Shown piece after piece: positions 17,911 to 27,072 of a stretch of DNA of 64,000 nt; the first letter of the stretch is position 1; each line of letters starts with the position of its first letter. The notes beneath the pieces are model-generated. The model saw only the letters and a list, made by a program, of their open reading frames with translations. It did no database searches and was not told the origin of the DNA. Position numbers and translations under genes: made by a program. The DNA comes from Parasedimentitalea huanghaiensis (lineage in GTDB: Bacteria; Pseudomonadota; Alphaproteobacteria; Rhodobacterales; Rhodobacteraceae), in contig NZ_WQLV01000002.1 of NCBI RefSeq assembly GCF_009753675.1, forward strand, positions 124,001-188,000, written 5' to 3'.

Positions 17911-18888
17911 ATGTATGCACAGATGGTAAAATCCGAAGCAGCCCAAGACGACCCCGAAAAGCTGGCAGCTTTTCAGGCGCGTATTGATGCGGGGGAGAAG
18001 ATCGAGCCCAAGGACTGGATGCCTGCGGCCTATCGCAAGACGCTGATCCGTCAGATCGGCCAGCATGCGCACAGTGAAATCGTTGGCCAACTGCCCGAGG
18101 GCAACTGGATCACCCGCGCCCCGACACTGGAGCGCAAAGCAATCCTGCTGGCCAAGGTTCAGGATGAGGCTGGTCATGGGTTGTACCTGTACTGTGCTGC
18201 GGAAACTCTGGGTGTGTCGCGGGATGAAATGACCGAGATGCTGCTGGATGGCCGCATGAAGTACTCGTCGATCTTCAACTACCCCACTCTGAACTGGTCC
18301 GACATCGGTGCGGTTGGCTGGCTGGTCGACGGTGCTGCGATCATCAATCAGGTACCACTTCAGCGGACTTCCTTTGGCCCCTATAGCCGGGCAATGATCC
18401 GGGTCTGCAAGGAAGAAAGCTTTCACGCACGTCAGGGATTTGATGCCATCCGCAAGATGGCCGAGGGCACGCCAGAGCAAAAGAAGATGGCGCAGGATTC
18501 AGTGAACCGCCTGTGGTTTCCGGCGCTGATGATGTTCGGCCCGTCCGACAAAGAGTCGGTGCACTCAGAACAGTCGATGGCCTGGAAGATCAAGATGAAC
18601 ACCAATGACGAGCTGCGTCAGAAGTTCGTCGACCAGACCGTGCCACAGATCGAATTCCTGGGCCTCGATCTGCCAGATCCAGGCATCAAGTGGAACGAAG
18701 AGCGTGGCCACTACGACTATACCGACCCCGACTGGTCTGAGTTCTTTGACGTGATCAAGGGCAACGGCCCCTGCAACGTGGACCGGCTCGCCGCCCGCAA
18801 CAAGGCCTGGGACGATGGCGCCTGGGTACGCGACGGATTGATGGCCCATGCGCAAAAGAAACGCGCCGCAAAAACGGCAGCCGAGTAA
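17911..18888 (+). CDS. paaA: 1,2-phenylacetyl-CoA epoxidase, catalytic subunit PaaA
   Basis: A 325-residue ferritin-like diiron subunit of the multicomponent oxygenase that epoxidises phenylacetyl-CoA. The di-iron ligands are supplied by ExxH-type helices, seen as [12 protein letters not shown] and [11 protein letters not shown]. Length and ends match PaaA. The start at 17911 (TTGGAG before it) is chosen over an upstream in-frame start that would add a non-family extension. Its stop overlaps the next gene (TAATG), which is not paaB as usual but a membrane protein. Confidence 0.96.
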   Translation: MYAQMVKSEAAQDDPEKLAAFQARIDAGEKIEPKDWMPAAYRKTLIRQIGQHAHSEIVGQLPEGNWITRAPTLERKAILLAKVQDEAGHGLYLYCAAETLGVSRDEMTEMLLDGRMKYSSIFNYPTLNWSDIGAVGWLVDGAAIINQVPLQRTSFGPYSRAMIRVCKEESFHARQGFDAIRKMAEGTPEQKKMAQDSVNRLWFPALMMFGPSDKESVHSEQSMAWKIKMNTNDELRQKFVDQTVPQIEFLGLDLPDPGIKWNEERGHYDYTDPDWSEFFDVIKGNGPCNVDRLAARNKAWDDGAWVRDGLMAHAQKKRAAKTAAE

Positions 18889-19322
18889 TGTCTGAGAACC
18901 TGACAAACAGCAGATACCTGATCTCCTCGTTCAGCGCGCGTTGGGCGCTGACGGTAGTCCTGCTGTGTCTTCCTCTGGTTCCCTTTTTCCCTGGGACTAT
19001 CCTCGTTTTGCCCGGCTGGCTGATATTGGCCGCGATTTTCTACGCGGGCATGGGCACTTACATGGAGAAACCAATAGTGACGCTCCTACGCCAATGGCTC
19101 ATCACAGCAATTTCCGCGTATCTTATGGCGTTTTTGTGGATCAAGGCCTTCTCATCCGGACAAATCGGATATGGTAATCGTCTCCAAATCGACGGGGCCC
19201 AAATCACGGTTCTTGGACACTGGACCCTCATACAAACCGCAGTGGTTTTTGCGTCTTTCATTGCCGCAGCCATTACAATTCCCAGACTTATTCGCTTCAC
19301 TTTGAAGGAGACCACCCAATGA
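18888..19322 (+). CDS. Uncharacterised membrane protein embedded between paaA and paaB
   Basis: A 144-residue protein with four hydrophobic spans (about 18-36, 38-57, 67-87 and 110-134) and a basic C-terminus. It overlaps the paaA stop by one base (TAATG) and the paaB start by four (ATGA), so all three are translationally coupled. I do not recognise the family. The position in the middle of the epoxidase operon is unusual, since PaaA and PaaB form a soluble cytoplasmic complex. Possible roles are uptake or export of aromatic acid, or membrane tethering; these are guesses. Confidence 0.8.
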   Translation: MSENLTNSRYLISSFSARWALTVVLLCLPLVPFFPGTILVLPGWLILAAIFYAGMGTYMEKPIVTLLRQWLITAISAYLMAFLWIKAFSSGQIGYGNRLQIDGAQITVLGHWTLIQTAVVFASFIAAAITIPRLIRFTLKETTQ

Positions 19323-19603
19323 AAAACGAATGGCCCCTTTGGGAAATTTTCATCCGCGGACAACATGGCATGAGCCACCGGCACGTCGGTAGCCTGCACG
19401 CCCCGGATGCGGAAATGGCAATCAAGAACGCGCGTGACGTTTACACCCGGCGCAACGAAGGTCTGTCGATCTGGGTGGTCGAAGCCAACCACATCGCCGC
19501 CTCATCCCCCAGCGACAAAGGCCCGCTGTACGAACCCAGCGAAAGCAAAGTGTACCGTCACCCGACCTTTTTCGACATCCCTGACGAAGTGGGGGCCATG
19601 TGA
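19319..19603 (+). CDS. paaB: 1,2-phenylacetyl-CoA epoxidase subunit PaaB
   Basis: A 94-residue PaaB, the small subunit needed for assembly of the PaaABCE epoxidase. Family segments: WPLWEIFIRGQHGMSHRHVGSLHAPD near the N-terminus and YRHPTFFDIPDEVGAM at the C-terminus. The start overlaps the stop of the preceding membrane protein gene, and the stop overlaps the paaC start (TGATG). Length is normal. Confidence 0.96.
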   Translation: MKNEWPLWEIFIRGQHGMSHRHVGSLHAPDAEMAIKNARDVYTRRNEGLSIWVVEANHIAASSPSDKGPLYEPSESKVYRHPTFFDIPDEVGAM

Positions 19604-20364
19604 TGACTCGCGACGAGGCATTCCTGCAGTTTCTGCTGCGGATGGGGGATAATACCCTGATCCTTGGCCACCGGGTCAGCGAATGGTGTGGCCATTCTCC
19701 GGTACTGGAAGAGGACATCGCGCTGGCCAACACCGCGTTGGATCTGATTGGTCAGACGCAATTCTGGCTGGGCTTGGCTGGTGAAGTTCAGGGCGACGGT
19801 AAATCCGCCGACGACATTGCGTTTCTGCGCGACGTTTGGGACTTCCGCAATCTGCTGCTGGTCGAGGTGCCAAATGGCGACTTTGGCCGCACATTGATGC
19901 GCCAATTCCTGTTTGACGCTTGGCATTCGATCCAACTGGGGCATCTGATGAAATCGTCGGATGAACGTGTTGCTGCCATCGCGGAAAAAGCAAGTAAAGA
20001 GGTGGCCTATCACCTTGAACGCTCGGCTGACACTGTAGTTGGTCTGGGTGATGGCACCGAGGAAAGCCATCGCCGGATGCAAGAGTCGCTGGACTATCTG
20101 TGGCCCTATGTCGGTGAAATGTTCCAATCAGATGAGGTCGACGCCGAAATGGTTGCCGCCGGGATTGCTCCGGACCCAGCCAGCCTGCGCGACGACTATG
20201 ATGCGCTGATCACACGTATTCTGGCTGATGCGACGCTGACCATTCCGGACAGCCGTTTTGGCCACAAGGGTGGCCGCACTGGTAAGATGCACACCGAACA
20301 TCTGGGGCATTTGCTGACACAGATGCAATGGCTGCAACGCGCTTATCCGGGGTCTAACTGGTAA
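19603..20364 (+). CDS. paaC: 1,2-phenylacetyl-CoA epoxidase structural subunit PaaC
   Basis: A 253-residue ferritin-like subunit that pairs with PaaA; PaaC lacks a working diiron site and has a structural role. The N-terminus LLRMGDNTLILGHRVSEWCGHSPVLEEDIALAN and the C-terminal KGGRTGKMHTEHLGHLL are typical. ATG 19603 is preferred over the overlapping GTG at 19600. It overlaps the paaB stop. A GC-rich hairpin region follows before paaD. Confidence 0.96.
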   Translation: MTRDEAFLQFLLRMGDNTLILGHRVSEWCGHSPVLEEDIALANTALDLIGQTQFWLGLAGEVQGDGKSADDIAFLRDVWDFRNLLLVEVPNGDFGRTLMRQFLFDAWHSIQLGHLMKSSDERVAAIAEKASKEVAYHLERSADTVVGLGDGTEESHRRMQESLDYLWPYVGEMFQSDEVDAEMVAAGIAPDPASLRDDYDALITRILADATLTIPDSRFGHKGGRTGKMHTEHLGHLLTQMQWLQRAYPGSNW

Positions 20365-20405
20365 AGTCTTAGGGCAGCGACTGACCCTGGGTGGGTGCGT
20401 AAGCG

Positions 20406-20451
20406 CCCTCCCGTGGGGAGGGTCGGGCTCTGCCCGGCCTATCAGCCGGGC
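20406..20451. repeat. Two GC-rich hairpins between paaC and paaD
   Basis: CCCTCCC-GTG-GGGAGGG (20406-20422) and GCCCGGC-CTATCA-GCCGGGC (20432-20451) lie in the only sizeable gap (113 bases) of the paa operon, together with the recurrent GGGCTCTGCCC core. No T-tract follows. They may be an extragenic repeat that tunes read-through or mRNA stability between PaaABC and PaaDE. Confidence 0.6.
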
Positions 20452-20477
20452 CTGGCATCAAGGGTAAAGGTAATCAC

Positions 20478-20951
20478 ATGAGCCAACTGCAAGAAAAGCC
20501 AAGTGTGACCCAGATCTGGGAGTGGCTGGAAGCCGTGCCAGACCCGGAAATCCCTGTGATCTCGCTGGTTGATCTAGGCATCATTCGCGACATCAAATGG
20601 AACGATGACACCCTGACCGTCGCTGTGACCCCTACATACTCGGGCTGCCCAGCCACCTCGATCATCAATCTGGATATCGAAACCGCCCTGCGCGACCACG
20701 GCATCGAAAAACTAGAATTGAAACGCCAGCTTTCGCCAGCGTGGACCACCGATTGGCTATCCGACAAGGGCCGCGCCAAGTTGGAAGAATACGGCATCGC
20801 CCCGCCGCAACCCGCAGGCGGGCCAGAACGTTGCCCCAACTGCCACAGCAAGAACGTCACCAAAGTCAGCCAGTTTGGCTCGACCCCGTGTAAGGCCCAC
20901 TGGCGCTGCCAGGACTGCCTTGAACCTTTTGATTATTTCAAGTGCATCTGA
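20478..20951 (+). CDS. paaD: Phenylacetate pathway iron-sulfur/metal assembly protein PaaD
   Basis: A 157-residue PaaD with an N-terminal MIP18/DUF59 domain (about 10-105, including VPDPEIPVISLVDLGII) and a C-terminal zinc-ribbon-like segment with CPNCHS, CKAHWRCQDC and a final Cys. PaaD is thought to help mature the Fe-S cluster of the reductase PaaE or the diiron centre. It lies between paaC and paaE, the usual order. Confidence 0.96.
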   Translation: MSQLQEKPSVTQIWEWLEAVPDPEIPVISLVDLGIIRDIKWNDDTLTVAVTPTYSGCPATSIINLDIETALRDHGIEKLELKRQLSPAWTTDWLSDKGRAKLEEYGIAPPQPAGGPERCPNCHSKNVTKVSQFGSTPCKAHWRCQDCLEPFDYFKCI

Positions 20952-20961
20952 GGAGACACCC

Positions 20962-22035
20962 ATGGCGCGCTTTCATGACCTGACTGTTACAGACATCCAC
21001 AAGACCATCCGCGACGCTGTCGTGGTGACACTCAAGCCCGTCAATGGCGCGGCAGAGCATTTTGATTTCACCCAAGGCCAGTACCTGACCTTTCGCCGCG
21101 ATTTTGAGGGTGAAGAATTGCGCCGGTCTTATTCGATCTGCGCGGGCAAGGATGAAGACATCCTGCAGGTGGGGATCAAACGGGTTGACGGCGGCGCTTT
21201 TTCTACTTGGGCCAATACCGAGCTGAAGGTGGGCGACACCCTGCAAGCGATGCCGCCGATGGGTAGCTTTTTCACGCCACTCGAAGACGGTGCGCACAAA
21301 CAATATCTTGGCTTTGCGGGTGGATCGGGCGTGACCCCGGTATTGTCTATCCTGAAAACCACACTGACGGCTGAACCCAACTCGCGGTTTACGCTGGTCT
21401 ATGCCAACAAAGGCGTGAACACGATCATGTTCCGCGAGGAGCTGGAGGATCTGAAGAACCTCTATATGGGACGCTTGAACGTGATCCACATTCTGGAAAG
21501 CGACGCGCAGGAAATCGACCTGTTTACCGGGTTGGTGACCGAGGACAAATGCGCCCAGCTGTTTGAGCACTGGATCGACATCGAGAACACCGACACTGCC
21601 TTTATCTGCGGCCCCGAGCCAATGATGCTGGGCATTGCATCCGCCCTGCGCACCGCGGGCATGGACGACGCCCAAATCAAATTCGAGCTGTTCGCCAGCT
21701 CGCAGCCCGGTCGCGCCAAGCGCAAGGTCAGTGCAGCAGATGCAGCCAGCGGCGGCAACCAAACCAAGGCGGCGATCACACTGGATGGCGCGACCCGCAC
21801 CATTGAAATGGGCAAGGATCTGTCGATCCTCGATGCGGCACTTGAAAACGCGATGGACGCGCCTTTTGCCTGTAAGGCCGGGGTTTGTTCGACTTGCCGG
21901 TGCAAGGTGATTGAGGGCGAAGTGGAAATGGCCGCCAACCACGCACTTGAGGATTACGAGGTCGAAAAGGGCTATGTGCTGTCCTGTCAGGCCTATCCGG
22001 TGACCGACACCGTTGTTGTAGATTACGATCAATAG
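20962..22035 (+). CDS. paaE: 1,2-phenylacetyl-CoA epoxidase reductase PaaE
   Basis: A 357-residue NADPH-dependent reductase that passes electrons to PaaA. Domains: FAD-binding (RRSYSIC near 50), nucleotide-binding (FAGGSGVTPVLS near 120), and a C-terminal plant-type 2Fe-2S domain with CKAGVCSTCRC. GAGGAG precedes the ATG at 20962; a longer in-frame start would overlap paaD. Length is normal. A paralogous ferritin-like gene follows 13 bases later. Confidence 0.96.
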   Translation: MARFHDLTVTDIHKTIRDAVVVTLKPVNGAAEHFDFTQGQYLTFRRDFEGEELRRSYSICAGKDEDILQVGIKRVDGGAFSTWANTELKVGDTLQAMPPMGSFFTPLEDGAHKQYLGFAGGSGVTPVLSILKTTLTAEPNSRFTLVYANKGVNTIMFREELEDLKNLYMGRLNVIHILESDAQEIDLFTGLVTEDKCAQLFEHWIDIENTDTAFICGPEPMMLGIASALRTAGMDDAQIKFELFASSQPGRAKRKVSAADAASGGNQTKAAITLDGATRTIEMGKDLSILDAALENAMDAPFACKAGVCSTCRCKVIEGEVEMAANHALEDYEVEKGYVLSCQAYPVTDTVVVDYDQ

Positions 22036-22048
22036 GGAGGACGCGACC

Positions 22049-22810
22049 ATGGCAGACGACATGAGCATTGAAAGCTACCTAGCCGCTGGCGGCGTTCTGA
22101 CCAGCCCCAGCAACACGCCCCCCCGTTACCGGGCAGAACTGATGAAGATCATGGCGATTTTTGTCGACAGCGAACTGGCCGGCACCGCTGGCTTTGCCGA
22201 AATGATCAACGCAGGCCCCGGCGTGCGGGATCGCATGGCCGCCGCGCAGATTGTATTGGAAAAGACCGCGAACGCCAATCGTGTGCTCGAGCTGATGGGA
22301 GAGTTTGGCGCCAATACTGAGCGGTACGTCAGCCATCACCCCTGGACCACGCGCCTGCCCCGTGACGCCGACATCGGTCAGCAGCGCAGTGACCACGATA
22401 TGCGCTTATCAGTTTTCAACTACCCACTTCATGGCTGGGCAGATGCGGTTGTGATGAACTTGTTGATGGGTCTTGCCGCTGCGGTGCAGCTTGAGGAGCT
22501 CTCGCATGTCTCCTACCAACCCCTGGCCGAGGTATTTCGCACTATAGCCCCAATCGAGGCCGCGCATACCGAACTCGCTGACAAGGGTTTGGCGCTGTTG
22601 TCTGAACACGGTGATCGCGCCGCGCTGCAAGACTCCGTAAACTACTGGTGGCCCCGCGTCGCCGCCAGCTTTGGTGATGAGAGTTCTCAGAAATTCGAGG
22701 GCCTCAAGGCCATGGGCCTGCGCAAGACCAGCAATGCCGCGCAAAAAAACCGCTGGCAGGACGAGGCCTCTGCCTCGCTGGTAAAACACGGGTTAAAGCC
22801 AGCGCACTGA
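22049..22810 (+). CDS. Phenylacetate catabolic (PaaA/PaaC-like) ferritin-like protein
   Basis: A 253-residue protein resembling the PaaA/PaaC ferritin-like family, with helices containing YRAELMKIMAIFVDSELAG and LAAAVQLEELSHVSYQPLAE. The start has GGGAGGA. It is the last gene of the paa operon, 13 bases after paaE. It is distinct from PaaA and PaaC, which are both present. Whether it binds iron is unclear: acidic residues are present but I do not see two full ExxH pairs. It may be an alternative or accessory oxygenase subunit. Function unknown. Confidence 0.8.
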   Translation: MADDMSIESYLAAGGVLTSPSNTPPRYRAELMKIMAIFVDSELAGTAGFAEMINAGPGVRDRMAAAQIVLEKTANANRVLELMGEFGANTERYVSHHPWTTRLPRDADIGQQRSDHDMRLSVFNYPLHGWADAVVMNLLMGLAAAVQLEELSHVSYQPLAEVFRTIAPIEAAHTELADKGLALLSEHGDRAALQDSVNYWWPRVAASFGDESSQKFEGLKAMGLRKTSNAAQKNRWQDEASASLVKHGLKPAH

Positions 22811-22877
22811 GAATCGGCGCGTTGATCTCCCGCCCGGTCAAAGGCATAAATGCCTTGCCCCGTTGGGCATGGCGCGC

Positions 22878-23771
22878 CTAGCGGCGCGCGCCCAGAACCT
22901 CCACTGCACCTGCCGCAAGAATAAGCAAGCTCCCCGCCCCCTGACGCCAACCAAACGGCTCCCCCGCCCAGATTGCAGCCGAAGCAACCCCGACCACCAC
23001 CTCGCTCATCAGGAGCAGACCAACACGGCCCGGAGACAACAGGGTCGCGGGCCAGATGGTCAGAAACAACATCGGCAGGACGTACAACGCAGCCAGCAGC
23101 GCCCAAGGCGTCGCGAGACCCAGCATCGCGCCAGAGGGCACTCCGCCAAATTGCCCCCCACCAAGCGCCACCAACGCCAGGGACACAATCAGACTGCCGA
23201 GAATAAACGCAAAGACCTGCGTGGATACGGCCACCGCACCCATACGATACAGCTGCAAGGTGCCAAAGGCCCAAGCAAGCCCTGACAACAACGCCAGCAC
23301 ATCGCCCAGATTGCGCGGCAGAGGCAGGCCGTCACCGCCGCCCAACACCACCAGCAGCCCTATGAGGCCCAACACCAACGCTAACCCGCGCGCCAAGGTC
23401 AGTCGTTCGCCCAGCAACATCAGCCCCAGCACTGTCCCCCAGACTGGCGTCAGGTAAAACAGCAACACAGCGCGCACCACGTCGGTCATCAGCAGGCTTG
23501 TGGAATAGAGGCTGAATGCCCCGCCAGTCAGCAGGCCGCAGAGTATCAATTGCCGCCAATGCGCACTCAACGATGCCCGCACAAGCCAAGCCAGCGGGAA
23601 CAATAGCAGCGTCGCGGCGCTATAGATTAGCACACCCGGCCAAGCGCCTTCCAAGCCAAACCCGGCCAGAAATCGCAACGGCAGCCAGATCACCCCCCAT
23701 AAGGCCCCGCCCAGCACCAACGCGGCGCTGGCGGCTTCTGATCGTACTGTCAAAGCGCGCAGCCTGTTCAT
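22878..23771 (-). CDS. EamA/DMT family transporter
   Basis: A 297-residue inner-membrane protein with about ten hydrophobic spans in two repeats, as in EamA drug/metabolite transporters. The start at 23771 gives the family's usual N-terminus (ALVLGGALWGVIWLPLRFL follows shortly); a longer frame adds an unrelated 43-residue leader. It is convergent with the paa operon, and its stop lies within an imperfect palindrome that shares the TTGGGC.TGGCGC core with repeats elsewhere in the window. Substrate unknown, probably export of a small metabolite. Confidence 0.9.
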   Translation of the reverse strand: MNRLRALTVRSEAASAALVLGGALWGVIWLPLRFLAGFGLEGAWPGVLIYSAATLLLFPLAWLVRASLSAHWRQLILCGLLTGGAFSLYSTSLLMTDVVRAVLLFYLTPVWGTVLGLMLLGERLTLARGLALVLGLIGLLVVLGGGDGLPLPRNLGDVLALLSGLAWAFGTLQLYRMGAVAVSTQVFAFILGSLIVSLALVALGGGQFGGVPSGAMLGLATPWALLAALYVLPMLFLTIWPATLLSPGRVGLLLMSEVVVGVASAAIWAGEPFGWRQGAGSLLILAAGAVEVLGARR

Positions 23772-24567
23772 ACTATTTTCCAAAAAGACTGAATTGCGCC
23801 ACCATGTCCACAACGCGGGGTCTACACAAGCCTTAGACAGAGCAGTCGAACAGAGTTTCTGGACGCCCCATTGTGTTGCCAAAACCCACAGTGGAATCAC
23901 ACTCCCTGCCGCCGATGATTTTAGCGCGCAAGCATAACTCTGGCTCAGCGTACGCGTGCCTGCGGTGCAGTCATCCTGTCAACGAAACAGACGTCGAAGG
24001 TACGCATCCCCCCATAGTGCGCGAGGTCTGACAAACGTCCTGCCACATCAGCCTCTATCCGCAGTCGGCAACGAGCCAACTCAAAAAACTAGCAGCAATA
24101 AACCATACCTATGCTAACCATCGAAGCCGAAATCCACTCGAACGATCCTGAGTAGGCTCTACTATGAAGTCGACGAAGCCACCGACGTGGTTCACCGGAT
24201 CGTCGAGATGATTGACGACGGACGGGCAATAGGTGGCAGTATCAAACTTGCCGAGCGAGAAGGCCCAGGCTGTCGCGAACCAAAATTTCGATCGCTCGTT
24301 CATGGTCCTTTTTTAAACAATCCGGAGCCCCCCCCGAGCCGCTTACCCCCTCATCCCGAGAGGAATTTGAAAAGATGTGGAACAACGCAACCGACAAGCC
24401 TTGGCCTGAATGAAAAGTCTTTCGGCAGCAGCTAACTATTTTTCGGCAGACCGTCGCGCCGTTTGCGGTACAAAGCAACGTGGTCACTACAATGCATAAA
24501 GGTCTGGACGACTGACCCATCTCTGCCTAGGCTTCGCAAAACTCCATTTCTTTCTTGAGGCACCCCC
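23772..24567. other. 800-base stretch without an intact gene
   Basis: No complete gene is visible. A plus-strand frame from about 24118 to 24432 encodes a protein-like fragment including RLYYEVDEATDVV and RIVEMIDDGRAIGG, but it begins after a stop and has no ATG. It may be a decayed gene remnant whose family I do not recognise, or chance. The 3' end presumably carries the promoter of the class IV aminotransferase. No tRNA or structured RNA was recognised. Confidence 0.45.
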
Positions 24568-25431
24568 ATGGCAACCGGCAGCAATATCCGCACCTATTTC
24601 AACGGCAGCTGGCAGGACGGCAATGTCCCTATCATGCGGGCGGCAGATCACGCGGCCTGGCTTGGCTCCTCTGTGTTTGACGGGGCGCGCCTGTTTGATG
24701 GCATGACCCCGGATCTGGATTTGCACTGTGCCCGCGTCAACCGTTCGGCTGAGGCCCTGATGCTGGCCCCTACCGTCACCACCAAAGACATGGTTGCGAT
24801 CGCGCGCGAAGGTCTGGCGATGTATGATAAAGGCGCAGCGGTCTATATCCGACCGATGTACTGGGGCATCGACGGAGATGTGACCGCCATTGTACCCTCA
24901 ACGGATACCACAGGGTTTGCACTGTGCCTGGAGCAAATTCCGATGGCCGCGCCAACAGCGACCACCACCCTGACCCGCTCCCGGTTCCGTCGCCCGGTAT
25001 TGGACAGTTCAGTGGTCAATGCCAAGGCAGGTTGCCTGTACCCCAACAACGCCCGGATGCTGGCTGAGGCGCGCGCCAAGGGATTTGCCAACGCACTGGT
25101 ACTGGATGCACTGGGCAACGTTGCCGAAACCGCCACCACCAACGTCTTTATGGTGCGGGATGGTGAAGTGTTCACACCGATCGCCAATGGAACCTTCCTC
25201 AGCGGGATCACCCGTGCCCGCCACATCACAAATCTGCGCGCCAATGGCGTCACCGTGCACGAAACGGTGCTGGGCTATGCTGATTTTGAAGCGGCAGATG
25301 AAGTCTTCTTGTCTGGCAACATGAGCAAAGTCACCCCGGTCACCGCATTTGACGACTGCCAGTACCAAGTTGGACCCGTCGCAAAACAAGTGCGCGAGAT
25401 GTACTGGGACTGGGCCCAATCCAATGGCTGA
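24568..25431 (+). CDS. Class IV PLP aminotransferase (branched-chain amino acid aminotransferase-like)
   Basis: A 287-residue fold-type IV aminotransferase. The Schiff-base lysine is Lys153 in VVNAKAGCLYPNN and the PLP-nitrogen ligand is Glu187 in GNVAETATTNVFMV. It belongs with IlvE-like enzymes that exchange amino groups between branched-chain amino acids and 2-oxoglutarate; D-amino acid and aminodeoxychorismate enzymes share the fold, so specificity is not certain. GAGGCACCCCC precedes the ATG. It overlaps the following membrane protein gene by eight bases. Confidence 0.9.
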   Translation: MATGSNIRTYFNGSWQDGNVPIMRAADHAAWLGSSVFDGARLFDGMTPDLDLHCARVNRSAEALMLAPTVTTKDMVAIAREGLAMYDKGAAVYIRPMYWGIDGDVTAIVPSTDTTGFALCLEQIPMAAPTATTTLTRSRFRRPVLDSSVVNAKAGCLYPNNARMLAEARAKGFANALVLDALGNVAETATTNVFMVRDGEVFTPIANGTFLSGITRARHITNLRANGVTVHETVLGYADFEAADEVFLSGNMSKVTPVTAFDDCQYQVGPVAKQVREMYWDWAQSNG

Positions 25432-26494
25432 CACCCGTCAAGGCATCGTGACCCTTGTCATTGGGGTGATCGGTGCTTTGGTGGCGCTCAGCCTAAACAT
25501 GCCCATGGCCCTATTGGCCGGGCCCGCCGTGGCAGTTGCGATGGCCGGTCTGTGGGGCATTCAGACAAAGATTGCCTCGGGACTTCGCAACGCTGGTTTT
25601 TTACTGGTCGGGTTGAGTATCGGATCACTGATTGGTCCAGATAGCATCCACGCTATGATGCGCTGGCCTATTGCCTTTGCAATACTGGGTGTTCTGACAC
25701 TGATCACGCCGTGGATCGGGCAGTGGCTTATTCCCCGGCTGTTGCCGTTTGACCGGCACGAAGCCTTCCTTGCCTCTGCTCCGGGCCACCTGAGCCTGGT
25801 TATTGCTCTTGCCGACAGCTTGTCCCTGTCTTTGACCCGACCCGTGGTTTTAGCCTCTATCCGCCTTATGGCGCTGACGCTGGTGATCCCCCTTGCCGCG
25901 CAGGCTGCTGGAATGGATATCGGCCCCGGCTTGCCTCGTGGTGTTATCACCTCGTCTTGGATCTGGGTCCTAATACAGATTGCCGGAGCGGTGGCTCTGT
26001 CACCAATTTTGCACTGGCTAAAGCTGCCGGCCCCAACCCTGTTGGCCGGAATACTGGTGGCAGCGACAACTCACCTTGCCTCGCTGACCACCGGAACACT
26101 TCCGGACTGGCTGGCACAGGGTGCCCTGATTTTGATGGGCAGCCTGATCGGCACCCGGTTTAGTGGCATGAGCTGGCAAGAGCTGCGCCACAGCCTGTTG
26201 GCGGGCCTCACTATCGTCGTGCTGACTTCGGGACTCGCTATTCTCTTCGCGATACCAGCCGCCCATGTTTCAGGACTACCGATCATCGATGTTTTACTTG
26301 GATTCGCACCCGGTGGTCTGGAAACAATGATCATTGTCGCGGCAGCGATGGGGGCTGACCCCAGTTTTGTTGCAGCCGCTCATGTGTTTCGCCTTCTCGT
26401 ACTCGCAATTGTTCTGACGCTTTATGCAACAAAAATCCACAAACAGTCCGCTAAGGAAATGAATGGACAGCGGCCAAGCCCTCGGGCAGATTAA
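25424..26494 (+). CDS. AbrB-family membrane protein
   Basis: A 356-residue polytopic membrane protein with about ten spans in two repeats, each with the LLAGPAVAVAMAG / TLLAGILVAATTH type segment of the AbrB/ammonia monooxygenase-like family (PF05145). Despite the family name it is not the AbrB DNA-binding regulator. The ATG at 25424 overlaps the end of the aminotransferase gene. It is probably a transporter; linkage with an aminotransferase suggests amino- or keto-acid traffic, by inference. Confidence 0.85.
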   Translation: MADTRQGIVTLVIGVIGALVALSLNMPMALLAGPAVAVAMAGLWGIQTKIASGLRNAGFLLVGLSIGSLIGPDSIHAMMRWPIAFAILGVLTLITPWIGQWLIPRLLPFDRHEAFLASAPGHLSLVIALADSLSLSLTRPVVLASIRLMALTLVIPLAAQAAGMDIGPGLPRGVITSSWIWVLIQIAGAVALSPILHWLKLPAPTLLAGILVAATTHLASLTTGTLPDWLAQGALILMGSLIGTRFSGMSWQELRHSLLAGLTIVVLTSGLAILFAIPAAHVSGLPIIDVLLGFAPGGLETMIIVAAAMGADPSFVAAAHVFRLLVLAIVLTLYATKIHKQSAKEMNGQRPSPRAD

Positions 26495-26515
26495 GTAAGA
26501 TTGTGGAGGACCGTA

Positions 26516-26971
26516 ATGCGCAAATTTCTTGTGGTGCTGGATGACAGCCGTGAATGCCTGAACGCCATGCGCTTTGCCGCTATGCGTGCGGCCAGTACTG
26601 GCGGTGGAGTAGAGATCCTGTCGGTCATTCCACCGGATGAATTCAATCACTGGATTGGCGTCGGTGAGATGATGCGTGAAGAATCCCGTGAGCGTATCCA
26701 CGCGCATTTTGAAGTTTTTGCCAAATGGATGCGCGATCGTCAGGGTATTGACCCGGTCTTGGTCATCCGCGAAGGCGAACCCGTACCGGAAATCATCGCC
26801 CAGATTGAGGAAGATCCTGATATTGGGGTGCTGGTTCTGGGTGCAGGCAATGACCGCAAGGGTCCCGGCCCACTGGTGAGCCAACTCAGCCGCTCGTCGG
26901 GTAGCCTGCCTATCCCGATTACGGTGGTGCCGGGCGATCTGTCCAAAGAAAAGCTGGAAGCGATCACCTGA
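26516..26971 (+). CDS. Universal stress protein (UspA family)
   Basis: A 151-residue single Usp domain. It begins MRKFLVVLDDSRECLNAMRFA and ends with VLVLGAGNDRKGPGPLVSQL, close to the ATP-binding G-x2-G-x9-G-S/T pattern, followed by IPITVVPGDL. GGAGGA precedes the ATG at 26516. It lies 21 bases after the AbrB-type gene and may be co-transcribed. Likely an ATP-binding stress protein of the cytoplasm; the specific role is unknown. Confidence 0.9.
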   Translation: MRKFLVVLDDSRECLNAMRFAAMRAASTGGGVEILSVIPPDEFNHWIGVGEMMREESRERIHAHFEVFAKWMRDRQGIDPVLVIREGEPVPEIIAQIEEDPDIGVLVLGAGNDRKGPGPLVSQLSRSSGSLPIPITVVPGDLSKEKLEAIT

Positions 26972-27072
26972 ACCTAGAACGGCGCGAGAACCAAAGACTG
27001 TGTCGGCCGTCACGCGCAGGGGTGGCAGCTACACATGGGGTGGCATTGCGCGTGAAAACAGGACACACAAAG

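Noticed and set aside
17461-18480. 339-codon minus-strand frame across paaJ and paaA
   Set aside because: Spans two well-supported genes on the other strand and matches no family.
20938-22068. 376-codon minus-strand frame opposite paaE
   Set aside because: Shadow of a fully recognised reductase; rich in His and Gln as reverse frames of this codon usage are.
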